DNA from: CAVVFX01 sp963747535
Lineage (GTDB): Bacteria; Acidobacteriota; Terriglobia; Bryobacterales; Bryobacteraceae
Length of the DNA stretch: 64,000 bases
Direction: 5' to 3'
Assembly: GCA_963747535.1 (NCBI GenBank)
Contig: CAVVFX010000013.1
Span: forward strand, 186,001-250,000
The translations under genes and the position numbers were made by a program. Shown here in pieces: positions 9,091 to 17,743 of the stretch (its first letter is position 1; every line of letters begins with the position of its first letter). The notes under the pieces are model-generated. The model did no database searches, was not told the DNA's origin, and saw only the letters and a list, made by a program, of their open reading frames with translations.

Positions 9091-9291
9091 ATGCCTGACA
9101 AACATCAACTTCATAATCTAATCGAACGGCTTCCGGAGTCTGAACTGGTGGCCGCCATGCGATATCTCGAATTCCTGTTGGACCGCGAACGTCCCGTCGA
9201 TCCGGACGTCCTCACCCGAATCGATCTCGCACGTGCCAATCCATCTCCCGGCATCTCGCACCAGGACTTACTCAGGGAATTCGGGCTTTGA
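9091..9291 (+). CDS. Small antitoxin-like protein of a RelE/ParE module
   Basis: The 66-residue product (HNLIERLPESELVAAMRYLEFL, then a flexible tail with FGL at the end) resembles short antitoxins encoded directly upstream of RelE/ParE toxins: a helical N-terminal segment with LPESEL..A..YLEFL spacing and an extended C-terminal arm that would wrap the toxin. The last codon overlaps the TTG start of the toxin remnant (TTGA, 9288-9291), so translation was coupled. Function is inferred mainly from this context and size; the family is not one with a well-studied name. Confidence 0.65.
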   Translation: MPDKHQLHNLIERLPESELVAAMRYLEFLLDRERPVDPDVLTRIDLARANPSPGISHQDLLREFGL

Positions 9292-9532
9292 ACGTTGTCT
9301 GGGAACCCGCCGCGCGCGCCGATCTGCGGCGACTTGACCGGCATACTGCGATGCGAATCCTGCTTGCGCTGACGCGCTACAGTGAAGTCGGCGAAGGTGA
9401 TGTAAAGAGACTTACTGATCGGGGGACGGGCTGTACCGGTTGAGAGTCGGCAAGTGGCGTTTGTTCTTTGATCTGGATACACCAGACTGCGCGCGAATTC
9501 ACGCTATCGACAATCGAGGCCAAGCATACTGA
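9288..9532 (+). pseudogene. Frameshifted RelE/ParE-family toxin gene
   Basis: From a TTG overlapping the antitoxin stop the frame reads NVVWEPAARADLRRLDRHTA, then DVKRLTDRGTG; from about 9428 a different frame continues YRLRVGKWRLFFDL and ARIHAIDNRGQAY to a TGA at 9532. Joined, this is an ordinary RelE/ParE toxin of about 81 residues with the conserved YRLRVGKWR strand. One base is missing in the G-rich stretch at 9419-9430 (the expected codons would be GGG ACN GGG CTG TAC). As sequenced the toxin stops early, leaving an intact antitoxin. Confidence 0.75.
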
Positions 9533-9616
9533 CGGTCGACCGCAAGTTTCCGAAATCGCGGTTTACCGGGAAACTGTCTCTCGCGGGCTAATCCCCGAGG
9601 TGTACACTATCGTCAA

Positions 9617-11503
9617 GTGCGCCTCCACGTGCTCCTGCTCGCCCTCGCCTGCTGCGCTGGAGCAATTAACGCTGCGCCGCCAGCATTCCAGAGTGTGAAT
9701 CTCCCCGCAGGTATCAGCGGCCAGAAGATTCTCTCCACGCCTGACGGCGGGTTCCTGGTGCTCGCGACTTCACAGGTGTTGAGGTACTCAGCGGCTGGAG
9801 CGCTGATCTCGACCTGGACGGCTCCGGGAAGCCTTGCGGGTTTTACGCTGGATGCGCAGGGGAATCTCTATGTGGTCGGGACCGCGACCGGTAACGTCCC
9901 AATCGTCAACAGCAGTGTGCCAGCAGGCAGCGGGGCCAAGAGCTTCTTCATGAAGCTCGATTCTTCTTATTCGAACGTCTTAGTTTCAGGCCTTTTTGGA
10001 GATTCGTCCACCCGTGCGGCCGCCATAGCGGTGGACGCGAGCGGCAATATCTATTTTGGCGGGTCCACGCTGGCAGCCGCGTTTCCCAACGCGTTCAATC
10101 CTAGCCCTCCGCCTGTTGCGGGCCAAGTCGCCCCGACCTATGCTTTCGCAATCAAGCTGTCTGCAACGGCAGAAGGGATTGTCTATTCGGCCCTACTTGG
10201 CGGCGCAACCTTTAGGTGCTACGGAGGCGGATATTGTGAGGGAGTGGAGGGTCCAGAGCCCCCGCCCAAGAGCGCCTTTTCTGGCGTAGCGGCGATTGCA
10301 GTCGACGCGAACGGTGCTCTGACTCTTGCCGGAAGCACATTTTCCGATGGATTCCCGGTCACGCCGGGCGTGATCGACGGCGTTTCGGTTGGCTTGTGTG
10401 AATACGACGAATGTAGCCTCAGCGGGTTCGTGGCAAAACTGGATCCCACCGGGTCAGTTTTGATTTACTCCACCTGTTTTGGCATCAACTATATCGGGAC
10501 CGGGGCTCCAATTTCCGCGCTTCGCCTGACACCGGACGGCAACGCGGTGATCGCTGGGAGAGTGTTCGGGGGCCTCGGGCCCACGGCTCCGCTAGCTGGT
10601 GAAAATATCTTCCTGGCTACGCTGAACGCCTCCGGGACCGCCATTGTTTCGGAGTTGGTCTACCCGCCGGTTTATGGGTCGCCGCTGGTCGTCTCCGTTA
10701 ACGACTTCACCATCGATTCCAGTGGAAACACCTGGATAACAGGAGGCGAGTACGTTGCGGAGGTACCGCCCGACGACTCGGGCATCGTCTCGCTCGGCAC
10801 CTTTTCCGGTGGCGCTTTCGGACTATCGATCACCGCATTTGGAAGCGGCGTACTTGTGCTTGGTGCAAACAGCGTGGTCTACGTATCTGCCCCGACTCCA
10901 ACAAGCGCGGTCTCCGGCGGCGTATTTAACGCGATCTCCCAGCAGCCCGAATCGTCTGTCGCTCCCGGTGAGTTTGTGACCGTATACGGCTCTAATCTCA
11001 ACGGCGCAAGTGTCGACTTCAACGGCGTTTCCGCTCCGCTTCTCTATTCCGGCCCCAACCAGATCAACGCAATCGCGCTATGGAATCTCGGAGGTCCGAT
11101 GAACGTCCGGGTAGATGGCGTCTTGGTGAAGTCGATCCCCGTCGGCGCTGCCACCGCGAACCTGCAACTTCTCGCACTCGTGAACGCCGACGGCACGATC
11201 AACTCGACCACCAATCCAGCGCCAGCCGGTTCCATCGTCACCGCCTATATCAACGGAGCAAGTTACGGACCTGTTCAGAGTCAATTCCCGAATGGATCGC
11301 TTTCTACGATGATAATTTCGCTGTCACCTCAGTTGTCATCGTCCGCGGGACTTGCCATTACGTATCAAGGCTCGGCCCCGGGGCTACTGAACGAAGTGCA
11401 ACAAGTGAATCTTCGCGTGACTGGACAGCCGCCGGGATTACGTGCAACCCTGTCCCAAGGGAGTTCCGTGCTAACGTTCCATCTCGCCGTCAGTCCAAAC
11501 TAA
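9617..11503 (+). CDS. Exported beta-propeller protein with TIGR03437-type C-terminal domain
   Basis: The product has a clear signal peptide (MRLHVLLLALACCAGAINAA). The middle, about residues 30-430, contains repeated VDASGNIYFGG / VDANGALTLAGSTFS / LTPDGNAVIAG units, typical of SBBP-type beta-propeller repeats. The last 200 residues (VFNAISQQPESSVAPGEFV, then YGSNLNG, LLYSGPNQINAIALW, PAPAGSIVTAYINGA, VQQVNLRVTG) are the C-terminal domain described as TIGR03437, very abundant in Candidatus Solibacter. I use the GTG at 9617 because it gives the full signal peptide. The function is unknown; a secreted or cell-surface role is likely. It is flanked by toxin-antitoxin debris on both sides and stands alone. 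Confidence 0.8.
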   Translation: MRLHVLLLALACCAGAINAAPPAFQSVNLPAGISGQKILSTPDGGFLVLATSQVLRYSAAGALISTWTAPGSLAGFTLDAQGNLYVVGTATGNVPIVNSSVPAGSGAKSFFMKLDSSYSNVLVSGLFGDSSTRAAAIAVDASGNIYFGGSTLAAAFPNAFNPSPPPVAGQVAPTYAFAIKLSATAEGIVYSALLGGATFRCYGGGYCEGVEGPEPPPKSAFSGVAAIAVDANGALTLAGSTFSDGFPVTPGVIDGVSVGLCEYDECSLSGFVAKLDPTGSVLIYSTCFGINYIGTGAPISALRLTPDGNAVIAGRVFGGLGPTAPLAGENIFLATLNASGTAIVSELVYPPVYGSPLVVSVNDFTIDSSGNTWITGGEYVAEVPPDDSGIVSLGTFSGGAFGLSITAFGSGVLVLGANSVVYVSAPTPTSAVSGGVFNAISQQPESSVAPGEFVTVYGSNLNGASVDFNGVSAPLLYSGPNQINAIALWNLGGPMNVRVDGVLVKSIPVGAATANLQLLALVNADGTINSTTNPAPAGSIVTAYINGASYGPVQSQFPNGSLSTMIISLSPQLSSSAGLAITYQGSAPGLLNEVQQVNLRVTGQPPGLRATLSQGSSVLTFHLAVSPN

Positions 11504-11619
11504 GTTGGGCTTGAACCAGACCACTAGTTGTGGCCGCGAAGTGGTTTCCGGAAACTGGCAAGTGCCGATAGATCCCTGACGCCCCAGCGCTTGCGAACCG
11601 GGCGTTTCCAGGTGGCAGG

Positions 11620-12095
11620 TTATGTCCGGAATCTGGGAAGCTACTAATCAGTACTTGCGAGGCGACAGCGTCACTTCGGGCGATCCCCAAATGGCCGGAG
11701 CGGCGGCGTCCGTGAGCAACCAGCAATGAACTTCACGCCGACGGCGGCCTCGTCCGCTGGTGGCTGAACTTTGCGAGTCTCTCTTTAGAGGGTAATTGCA
11801 AGATGACAGGAAGGTTTGCTGACTACTGTCCAGGTAAGCGCGGGGCAGTTGATCCTCGCTGCAGCCGGCTTTGGCCCGGTGCGACGATCATTCGTGCGTG
11901 GAAAGAGCCGCCTTGAAAGGCGGCTGCGGCCAAGATTGACCGCCCCACAATTTAGCTTATTGTGTCACTCTGGCCGGCGAATTGTGGCGCGGCGACACAG
12001 CCGCGGGTCGAAACCGCACAACCGGGCGTCATCGGGCTGGTTTACATCATTAAGAATCAACCAGTTGCGGAGTTGACAGAGCGGCTGGCAGGTTG
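11620..12095 (+). repeat. Diverged direct repeat, copy 2 (with 7770-8195)
   Basis: Second copy of the duplicated segment. The block at 11962-12090 matches 8059-8190 with few changes. Between its two conserved blocks the copy contains AAAGAGCCGCCTTGAAAGG at about 11903-11921, whose GCCGCC...GGCGGC arms form a strong hairpin and which is absent from copy 1. The minus strand at 11660-11726 retains VAHGRRRSGHLG, a degraded ParE-like C-terminus. The remaining 475 bases up to 12570 show no gene. Confidence 0.65.
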
Positions 12096-12570
12096 CTACT
12101 TTCGATTGTGTGAATCGTTGAAGTTGCTATTGCAACCTGCCCTCTGCTGCAATTCGCAGGCGGAAAGGTAAACGGGTATGGGGACAAGGTGGCCTTCGGG
12201 GGTCGATTGTTTCGCGGTACTAAAATGCTCGTAATATCCGTCGCTTGCGGTTGCATCAGAGGGGTTTTTTGATTCCGCAGATTTTTTCAGGCTCACCCGG
12301 GGTTTGAGTTACGGACAGCCACCATGGCGTTTTTGGTATGGAAAGAAATGGACGCGGACCTGCCAGGAACGAAGAACACCACGAGGAATGCCAACTGGCT
12401 AACTGAACCAAGTGCACCGCCGCCGGACCCCAGCCCTTCGGGCACACCGCATCAGCTACCGGATCCTTTTGCACACACCTACCAGTCCCGGCGGCTGATG
12501 CGGCTTTCGTTTTTCTTAGTGTAACCCCAGTGTATTGAAATGTGTAGGCCTAAATTTAACAATATTAACA

Positions 12571-13467
12571 ATGGCCGAACGCACACCCGGCAATAGTCGC
12601 CTTCTCGCGGGCGGAATCCTGATCGTCCTTTTCGCCAGTTTAACGGCCGCCCAGGACTTCAACTTTACTCCTCCATTGATCCGGCAGGGCGAAGCTCTGA
12701 AACTGCACGCTAACGCGGGCTCCGTCAAGGCTCGCATGAGCGAGGTCACCATCCCTCTTTTTCCCCAGGCGGACGGCAGCACCTTTGGGCTGATGCCCGT
12801 GAGCGTCGAACAGGAGCCCGGCGACTATCCTCTCGAATTCCTGAACAACTCGGGGCTGGTAATCCATACGGTCACGGTAACTGTTCACGATGCTCATTAC
12901 CCCCAGCAGGATATTGTGATTTCCGAAGCGTTGTCTCAGTTGAAGTCTTCCTCGGAGGAGGCCTCATTGGTGCGCGCTTTTCTCGACACCGCTACTCCTA
13001 CCCGATACTGGCAGGAGCCTCTCGTTGCGCCGGTGCCGGGGTGCATGAACTCGGTCTTTGGTTCCCAGCGACTGCATAACGGAAAGCTGACCGGCGATTA
13101 TCATGGAGGCGTCGATCAACACGGGGCTCCCGGTACACCGGTTCACGCCGTGGCGGCCGGTACGGTCCGAATCGTTCGCCGGTTTACGCTGAGAGGCGGA
13201 ACAGTGGCCATCGATCACGGCCAGGGCCTCGAGTCGATGTACTTGCACCAGTCGAGGTTTGCCGTGAAGGAGGGCCAACACGTAGAGGCCGGTGAGGTGA
13301 TCGGCTATGTCGGGTCAACCGGACGCGCGACCGGTCCTCATCTGCATTGGTCTCTTTATGCGAATGGGCATCCGGTGAATCCGGCTCAATGGGTAAAGTT
13401 ACAGCCGTGTGGAGCAACACGCGTTCGCCCAAAGCCCCGTCCCACGACGGGAGCGCAGGCCCAATGA
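12571..13467 (+). CDS. M23-family metallopeptidase (LytM-type), exported
   Basis: A hydrophobic N-terminal segment (LLAGGILIVLFASLTAA) precedes an Ig-like region and, from about residue 165, a peptidase M23 domain. Zinc ligands are visible: HGGVD (His178, Asp182) and HLHW (catalytic His257, ligand His259), with the glycine-rich core AVAAGTVRIVRR and GEVIGYVGSTG between them. Such enzymes cut peptide cross-links of peptidoglycan, usually the DD-bond, in cell-wall remodelling. I start at the ATG at 12571, where the signal segment begins, rather than at 12535, twelve codons upstream. It stands alone, and its 3' side carries a hairpin-rich dispersed repeat. Confidence 0.87.
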   Translation: MAERTPGNSRLLAGGILIVLFASLTAAQDFNFTPPLIRQGEALKLHANAGSVKARMSEVTIPLFPQADGSTFGLMPVSVEQEPGDYPLEFLNNSGLVIHTVTVTVHDAHYPQQDIVISEALSQLKSSSEEASLVRAFLDTATPTRYWQEPLVAPVPGCMNSVFGSQRLHNGKLTGDYHGGVDQHGAPGTPVHAVAAGTVRIVRRFTLRGGTVAIDHGQGLESMYLHQSRFAVKEGQHVEAGEVIGYVGSTGRATGPHLHWSLYANGHPVNPAQWVKLQPCGATRVRPKPRPTTGAQAQ

Positions 13468-13516
13468 CTAAGGGCTGACGAAGACGCTCCTGACGGGATC
13501 TACCGAGCCCAAAAAT

Positions 13517-13587
13517 GGCTGCTCCGCAGCCGGCAGACCACAAAAAACGATGGTCTGCCCTACGGCCCGCCAAGGGCCGACTCCACG
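13517..13587 (+). repeat. Hairpin-rich dispersed repeat, family 1, copy A
   Basis: Contains GGCTGCTCCGCAGCC (a perfect hairpin) directly followed by GGCAGACCA...TGGTCTGCC (second hairpin, A-rich loop) and GCCAAGGGCCGACTCCAC. The same order of blocks recurs at 26497-26606, 32745-32860 and 41159-41240, reversed at 16450-16500, and in part at 47905-47966. It lies between convergent genes and could act as a bidirectional terminator. Confidence 0.8.
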
Positions 13588-13625
13588 GAATTCTTCGCGG
13601 GCCGAGAGGATTCCAATTGACAGGC

Positions 13626-14969
13626 CTACTGCAACCGCGTTGAGTATTTAGCCGGCGGGGAATCCACGTACTCGATCCAGCCGTCCATCATCTCGTTTTC
13701 GCTCGCTGAACCCCATCGCACCGTCTGGCTCGGATCCGGGTTCAGCGGGTTGTTGCGCGAGTTGTCGAAGTGTGCCTCGATCTCCACGCGCGAGCCCTTC
13801 GGCAGGTGAATCGGCTCGATCGGACGATACGTAATCTGCCAGTTGAAGTTGTACTCCGGGACGTAGAGCAGCGTATCTTTGTGGCCGTCCGGCCAGGCTG
13901 CCACGATTCGCATGGACTTACCGCGGTAATGCATGTGCGGCGTCAGGCTGGTGATATAGATGTCCTTTGTGAAGGTGTGACATTCCGTCACTTCCTGGTC
14001 AGCCGAACCGGCCGGAATCCGGAACAGGTGGTTGCCGAAATCCGTGCGTAGCGAGGCTTGGCGCGGGGGCTCCTTGGCAAAGATCAGTCCCACCGACGTC
14101 GCATCCACTTCGGTCTTCCTGGTGGCGTGGGAATAGTGAATCTGGAAATCGAGCGTGGCGCCGGCCGGGATTTTGCGCGCCGTGCCTTCCGGATAGACGT
14201 CCGGACCGCGGCCCGGCAGATATGAACTGAGCAGGCTCAATTCGCCAACCGCGTGGCCAGGGATCTGGCCGTTGTCGTCCACCGCGCAACCGTCATTGAT
14301 CACCGGCGCGTCGGGCCGGATCCAGGAGAGCGTTCCTTCCTTGACCATCAGCCAGTTGGCATACGCGCGCACCGGATCGGCGGCAGCCGGCTTCTTGCCT
14401 GCATCCGCGGGCGCCGGCACGCTGACAAACACATGGGCGTGATGCACAACCTTGCGATTGCCGGGACGCAGTTCGGCAGCCACAATCCAGCGGTCCTCGG
14501 TGAAGTTCGTGGGCACGTGAATCGAGGTGTATTCGTCAGGACCGCTGCCTTCCAGCTTGTGTTCGGGAATGCTGACGATCAGGTCCGGTTTACCGATTCG
14601 CCACCCCTCCTCAAATACCGGGGGTGCGGGCAGGTCTTTCGGATTGCCCTCGAGTTTGCCGCCGTCGGCCCAGGCTTTCAGGGTCTCGATTTCCGCGGCT
14701 GAGAGGGTCGGGTCGTTGCTCCACTTTCCGTAATGCGGATCGGCCTTCCATGGCGGCATCTTGCGCAGCAGCACGGCCTCTTTGATGGACGCGGCCCACG
14801 GTTTCGCCTGGCTGTAGGTGATCAGCGACATGGGGGCAATGTCGTTCGGATGGTGGCAAGTAACACAGTGCTGATAGAGAATGGGCGCGACGTCACGCGT
14901 GAAGGTAACTTCAGCCGCAGCGGGAAGAATAAAGAAACCGTACGCTAAAAATAAATGTTTGGGTAACAA
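13626..14969 (-). CDS. Exported cytochrome c with copper type II monooxygenase-like domains
   Basis: A signal peptide (LFLAYGFFILPAAAE) is followed by a planctomycete/acidobacterial-type cytochrome c domain, FTRDVAPILYQHCVTCHHP, with one CxxCH haem site (Cys35, Cys38, His39). The rest resembles the peptidylglycine alpha-hydroxylating monooxygenase fold: a HHAH copper motif at residues 176-179 and HMHYRG further on. Family members are annotated as ascorbate-dependent monooxygenase-like; the substrate is unknown. The start appears to be TTG at 14969, since no ATG precedes the signal peptide. It is divergent from the Gfo/Idh/MocA gene with about 85 bases between, and ends next to a dispersed repeat. 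Electron entry through the haem to the copper sites is inference. Confidence 0.8.
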   Translation of the reverse strand: MLPKHLFLAYGFFILPAAAEVTFTRDVAPILYQHCVTCHHPNDIAPMSLITYSQAKPWAASIKEAVLLRKMPPWKADPHYGKWSNDPTLSAAEIETLKAWADGGKLEGNPKDLPAPPVFEEGWRIGKPDLIVSIPEHKLEGSGPDEYTSIHVPTNFTEDRWIVAAELRPGNRKVVHHAHVFVSVPAPADAGKKPAAADPVRAYANWLMVKEGTLSWIRPDAPVINDGCAVDDNGQIPGHAVGELSLLSSYLPGRGPDVYPEGTARKIPAGATLDFQIHYSHATRKTEVDATSVGLIFAKEPPRQASLRTDFGNHLFRIPAGSADQEVTECHTFTKDIYITSLTPHMHYRGKSMRIVAAWPDGHKDTLLYVPEYNFNWQITYRPIEPIHLPKGSRVEIEAHFDNSRNNPLNPDPSQTVRWGSASENEMMDGWIEYVDSPPAKYSTRLQ

Positions 14970-15054
14970 CCGCGCGCCTCTGCTCGCCTTTTATTATATG
15001 ATTTTGAGCGGGCCGACGTGTGCCCCTCCATTTTTCAGTAAAGGAACCAGGCTT

Positions 15055-16443
15055 ATGCCGGAACACTCCAGACGAACGTTTTTCTCATTCGCAACCGCGG
15101 CGGTTGCAGCATCCACTACGCGATTACGTGCGGCTGCCGACGACAAAGTGAATGTCGCGGTAGTTGGGCTGGGCGGACGCGGCCAGAACCACATGTCGGC
15201 CTACGGGAAGCTTGCCGACGCCAGGATCGTTGCCGTGTGCGACGTCAATCAGACGGCTCTCGAGAAAGGGCAGGCCAAGGTCAAGAAGGAAACCGGCGAA
15301 GAGCCCAAGGCCTACAAGGACATGCGCGAGGTCTTCGACGACAAAAATGTCCAGGCCGTCTCGATGCCCTTGCCCAACCACTGGCACGCCCTCGCCACCA
15401 TTTGGGCCTGCCAGGCGGGCAAGGACGTCTATATCGAAAAGCCCGCGTGCCACAACCCGTACGAAGGCGGCAAGATGATCGAGGCCGCACGCAAGTATAA
15501 CCGCATCGTTCAGGTAGGTTCGCAAGGTCGCAGCATGGCCCATAAGATCAAGGCTATGGAGCAGTTGCGCCAGGGCGCGATCGGCAAGATCTATCTCGCC
15601 AAAGGTACCTGTTATAAATGGCGCCCATCTATCGGCCACAAGCCGGACGAGCCGACGCCTCTCGGGCTCGATTGGGATAAATTCCTCGGACCCGCGCCGA
15701 TGCGTCCTTACAACGAATTGCGTTTCCGTTACAACTGGCACTGGTTCTGGGACACCGGCAACGGGGATATCGGCAACCAGGGCATCCACCAGATGGATAT
15801 CGCGCGCTGGGGTCTGGGCAAACCGGGACTGCCGAAGGGCGTAGTTTCAACCGGCGGCAAGTACGTTTTTGATGACGACCAGGAGACGCCCAACACTCAA
15901 ATCGCGACGTTCGATTACGGCGACGCGGAACTCGTGTTCGAGGTTCGCGGACTGCCCACCGGTCCCGAGGGCGCTTATGTCCCTGGCGGAAGCCGCGGAG
16001 GCCGTCGTGGAGGCGGAGGCGGGAACGCCGACCCCGCAGCAGCAGCTGCCGCAGCGAACGCGGGTGGCCGCGGTAGTCAGATCGTTGATCTGTACTATGG
16101 CAGCGAAGGTTGGATGTGCCTCGACGATTCCGGCTTCCAGATCTACAAAGGACAATTCAACGAGAAGATCATGGATGAGAAACACGGTGAGGGGGACGAC
16201 ACCGGTATCCACATGGATAACTTCCTCGCCGCAGTCCGCAGCCGTAAGATGGAGGACCTTCATGCCGACGTGGCGGTCGGTGTCACTTCTGCCAATCTGG
16301 TTCATCTCGCCAATGCCAGTTATCGCGTGAAGCGCGAATTGAAGTACGACGAGGCGGCTCACAAGTTTGTCAACGATAAAGAAGCCGACGCCTATCTGAC
16401 GCGCCACTATCGCGCACCCTACGTCGTTCCGGAAAAAGTGTAG
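15055..16443 (+). CDS. Gfo/Idh/MocA-family oxidoreductase, Tat-exported
   Basis: The product starts MPEHSRRTFFSFATAAVAA, a twin-arginine signal, then has a Rossmann dinucleotide fold (VNVAVVGLGGRGQNH) and the family motif EKP at residues 128-130 (YIEKPACHNPYEGG). Such enzymes use NAD(P) to oxidise or reduce sugars and related compounds. The start at 15055 has AGGAACC before it; the frame is open 58 codons further upstream but without family sequence. Near residues 310-345 there is an insertion rich in Gly, Arg and Ala (SRGGRRGGGGG...AAAAAAANAGG), common in acidobacterial homologues. Substrate unknown; export by Tat implies folding with cofactor in the cytoplasm. Confidence 0.88.
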   Translation: MPEHSRRTFFSFATAAVAASTTRLRAAADDKVNVAVVGLGGRGQNHMSAYGKLADARIVAVCDVNQTALEKGQAKVKKETGEEPKAYKDMREVFDDKNVQAVSMPLPNHWHALATIWACQAGKDVYIEKPACHNPYEGGKMIEAARKYNRIVQVGSQGRSMAHKIKAMEQLRQGAIGKIYLAKGTCYKWRPSIGHKPDEPTPLGLDWDKFLGPAPMRPYNELRFRYNWHWFWDTGNGDIGNQGIHQMDIARWGLGKPGLPKGVVSTGGKYVFDDDQETPNTQIATFDYGDAELVFEVRGLPTGPEGAYVPGGSRGGRRGGGGGNADPAAAAAAANAGGRGSQIVDLYYGSEGWMCLDDSGFQIYKGQFNEKIMDEKHGEGDDTGIHMDNFLAAVRSRKMEDLHADVAVGVTSANLVHLANASYRVKRELKYDEAAHKFVNDKEADAYLTRHYRAPYVVPEKV

Positions 16444-16449
16444 TTACGC

Positions 16450-16500
16450 GGTACGGCAGACCATCGTTTTTGGTGGTCTGCCCGGCTGCGTAGCGGCCGC
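16450..16500 (-). repeat. Hairpin-rich dispersed repeat, family 1, copy B (reversed)
   Basis: ACGGCAGACCATCGTTTTTGG followed by TGGTCTGCCCGGCTGCGTAGCGG: the two hairpin blocks of family 1 in opposite orientation, directly after the stop codon of the oxidoreductase gene. Possible terminator. Confidence 0.75.
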
Positions 16501-16595
16501 TTTCGCTATATTTCCGCCTATAACTCAGTAAGTTGCAAAAATCTTTCCCAACTACCCCAGCCTTCTCCTGTTATGAATAGATCAGGAGATTCTCT

Positions 16596-17360
16596 TTGTC
16601 TTCCAACGTTGTTACGCCTCTTTCGCAACAGCCGCTGAGCCTCCGATGCCTGGCGTTGACCGGCACATTTGAAACTAGCGTTCCGCCTCCCGGTTGCTTT
16701 GGCTCGATAGCGGGCGATTTTGACGGCCAGGGAATCAGTTATAGCGCGCTGCAATGGAACCTGGGACAATCCACACTGCAGCCGCTTCTGACGGAGATGA
16801 ATGCGTCCCATCCGGACGTGATGGGCCGGGTATTCGACGCCCTGTATACGCAGTTATCCGGTGTCCTGGTCCTGTCGCGCAGCCAGCAACTGGAGTGGGC
16901 CCGGTCGATCCAATCCGTGCAGCACACACTCGACGCCCGCTGGAGTAACTGCTTTCGCGCCTTGGGAGAGACTGCGGAATTTCAGGCCATGGCGATGCGG
17001 CATGCGGCGGCGCTCTTCGACAGTGCGCGGGCCCTTTGCCGGGCGTATGGCCTTACCTCGCAACGAGCGGCGGCGCTGATGTTCGATATCAAAGTTCAGA
17101 ACGGGACCATCGCGACGAGCGCCCAAACACTCATCGAGCAGGATTTCGCGAAGCTTGCACCAGGCGATCCGGACGTCTTAGAAACTGCGAGAATGCGGAA
17201 CGTAGCGAATCGGGTTGCCGATACTGCCAATATTCGCTGGAGGGAAGATGTTCGGACCCGAAAATTGGCTGTAGCGAATGGGACTGGAGTTGTCCACGGG
17301 GTGCATTACGATCTCGCCGCCCAGTACGGACTGACCCTGGCGCCGTTTGTCGTAGCCTGA
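16596..17360 (+). CDS. Protein of unknown function, possibly lysozyme/chitosanase-like
   Basis: I do not recognise a named family with confidence. Residues 30-65 read PPPGCFGSIAGDFDGQGISY and SALQWNLGQSTLQPLLTEM; a G-D-x-D-G-x-G...G..QW pattern of this kind is reminiscent of lysozyme-like glycosidases (the chitosanase/SLT superfamily), but no catalytic Glu can be assigned safely. The rest is largely alpha-helical (QQLEWARSIQSVQHTLDARW, QAMAMRHAAALFDSARALCRAYG) and ends AAQYGLTLAPFVVA. No signal peptide or membrane segment is visible, so if it acts on cell wall or chitin it would need another export route. It stands alone after repeat copy B. Confidence 0.55.
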   Translation: MSSNVVTPLSQQPLSLRCLALTGTFETSVPPPGCFGSIAGDFDGQGISYSALQWNLGQSTLQPLLTEMNASHPDVMGRVFDALYTQLSGVLVLSRSQQLEWARSIQSVQHTLDARWSNCFRALGETAEFQAMAMRHAAALFDSARALCRAYGLTSQRAAALMFDIKVQNGTIATSAQTLIEQDFAKLAPGDPDVLETARMRNVANRVADTANIRWREDVRTRKLAVANGTGVVHGVHYDLAAQYGLTLAPFVVA

Positions 17361-17393
17361 CGCATCGTAAACACAGCGTCGCTAGAGTTTGCG

Positions 17394-17486
17394 CGCCAAC
17401 CGCTCCCTCACGGTCACGGCTCAGTAGTCTGTGCTACCCGGCTTGTGCCGGCTGCCGGCCGGCGCGACAAGCTGAAGCCTGAGCTA
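17394..17486. repeat. GC-rich palindromic intergenic segment
   Basis: Between convergent genes, with GCCGGCTGCCGGCCGGC palindromes and, on the minus strand, GTAGCTCAGGCTTCAGCTTG followed by GTCGCGCC. The style resembles dispersed intergenic repeats common in this lineage, but only one copy is present in the window. It could serve as a terminator for both genes. Confidence 0.35.
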
Positions 17487-17732
17487 CCTACGATTGATCG
17501 CGTGATAAACCACCAGCACGAGAATTGCCCCGATGACGGCCACCACGATACTGTAAATGTTTACCCCGGTTACGCCATGGAAGCCGAAGAACGTCACTAA
17601 CCATCCGCCAACCACGGCGCCTACAATGCCGAGGATGATATCCAGGAAGAGTCCTTCGCCGGACTTATTCACAATCTTACTGCCGATAAAACCTGCGATT
17701 AGCCCTAGGATGATCCACGATAGAAAACCCAT
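17484..17732 (-). CDS. GlsB/YeaQ/YmgE-family membrane protein
   Basis: The 82-residue product has three hydrophobic segments (residues about 4-20, 31-50 and 57-77) with the family pattern GLIAGFIGSKIV, LDIILGIVGAVVGGW and IVVAVIGAILVLVVYHAI. The family (transglycosylase-associated protein, GlsB/YeaQ) sits in the inner membrane and is linked to general stress and envelope responses; its biochemical role is not known. A strong ribosome-binding site, GGAGGAATG, precedes the ATG. It lies eleven bases downstream of the 17744-18232 gene on the same strand, so the two are probably co-transcribed. Confidence 0.88.
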   Translation of the reverse strand: MGFLSWIILGLIAGFIGSKIVNKSGEGLFLDIILGIVGAVVGGWLVTFFGFHGVTGVNIYSIVVAVIGAILVLVVYHAINRR

Positions 17733-17743
17733 TTCATTCCTCC

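Noticed and set aside
14881..15054. N-terminal extension of the Gfo/Idh/MocA frame
   Set aside because: The Tat signal MPEHSRRTFF with a ribosome-binding site fixes the start at 15055; the extension overlaps the divergent gene.
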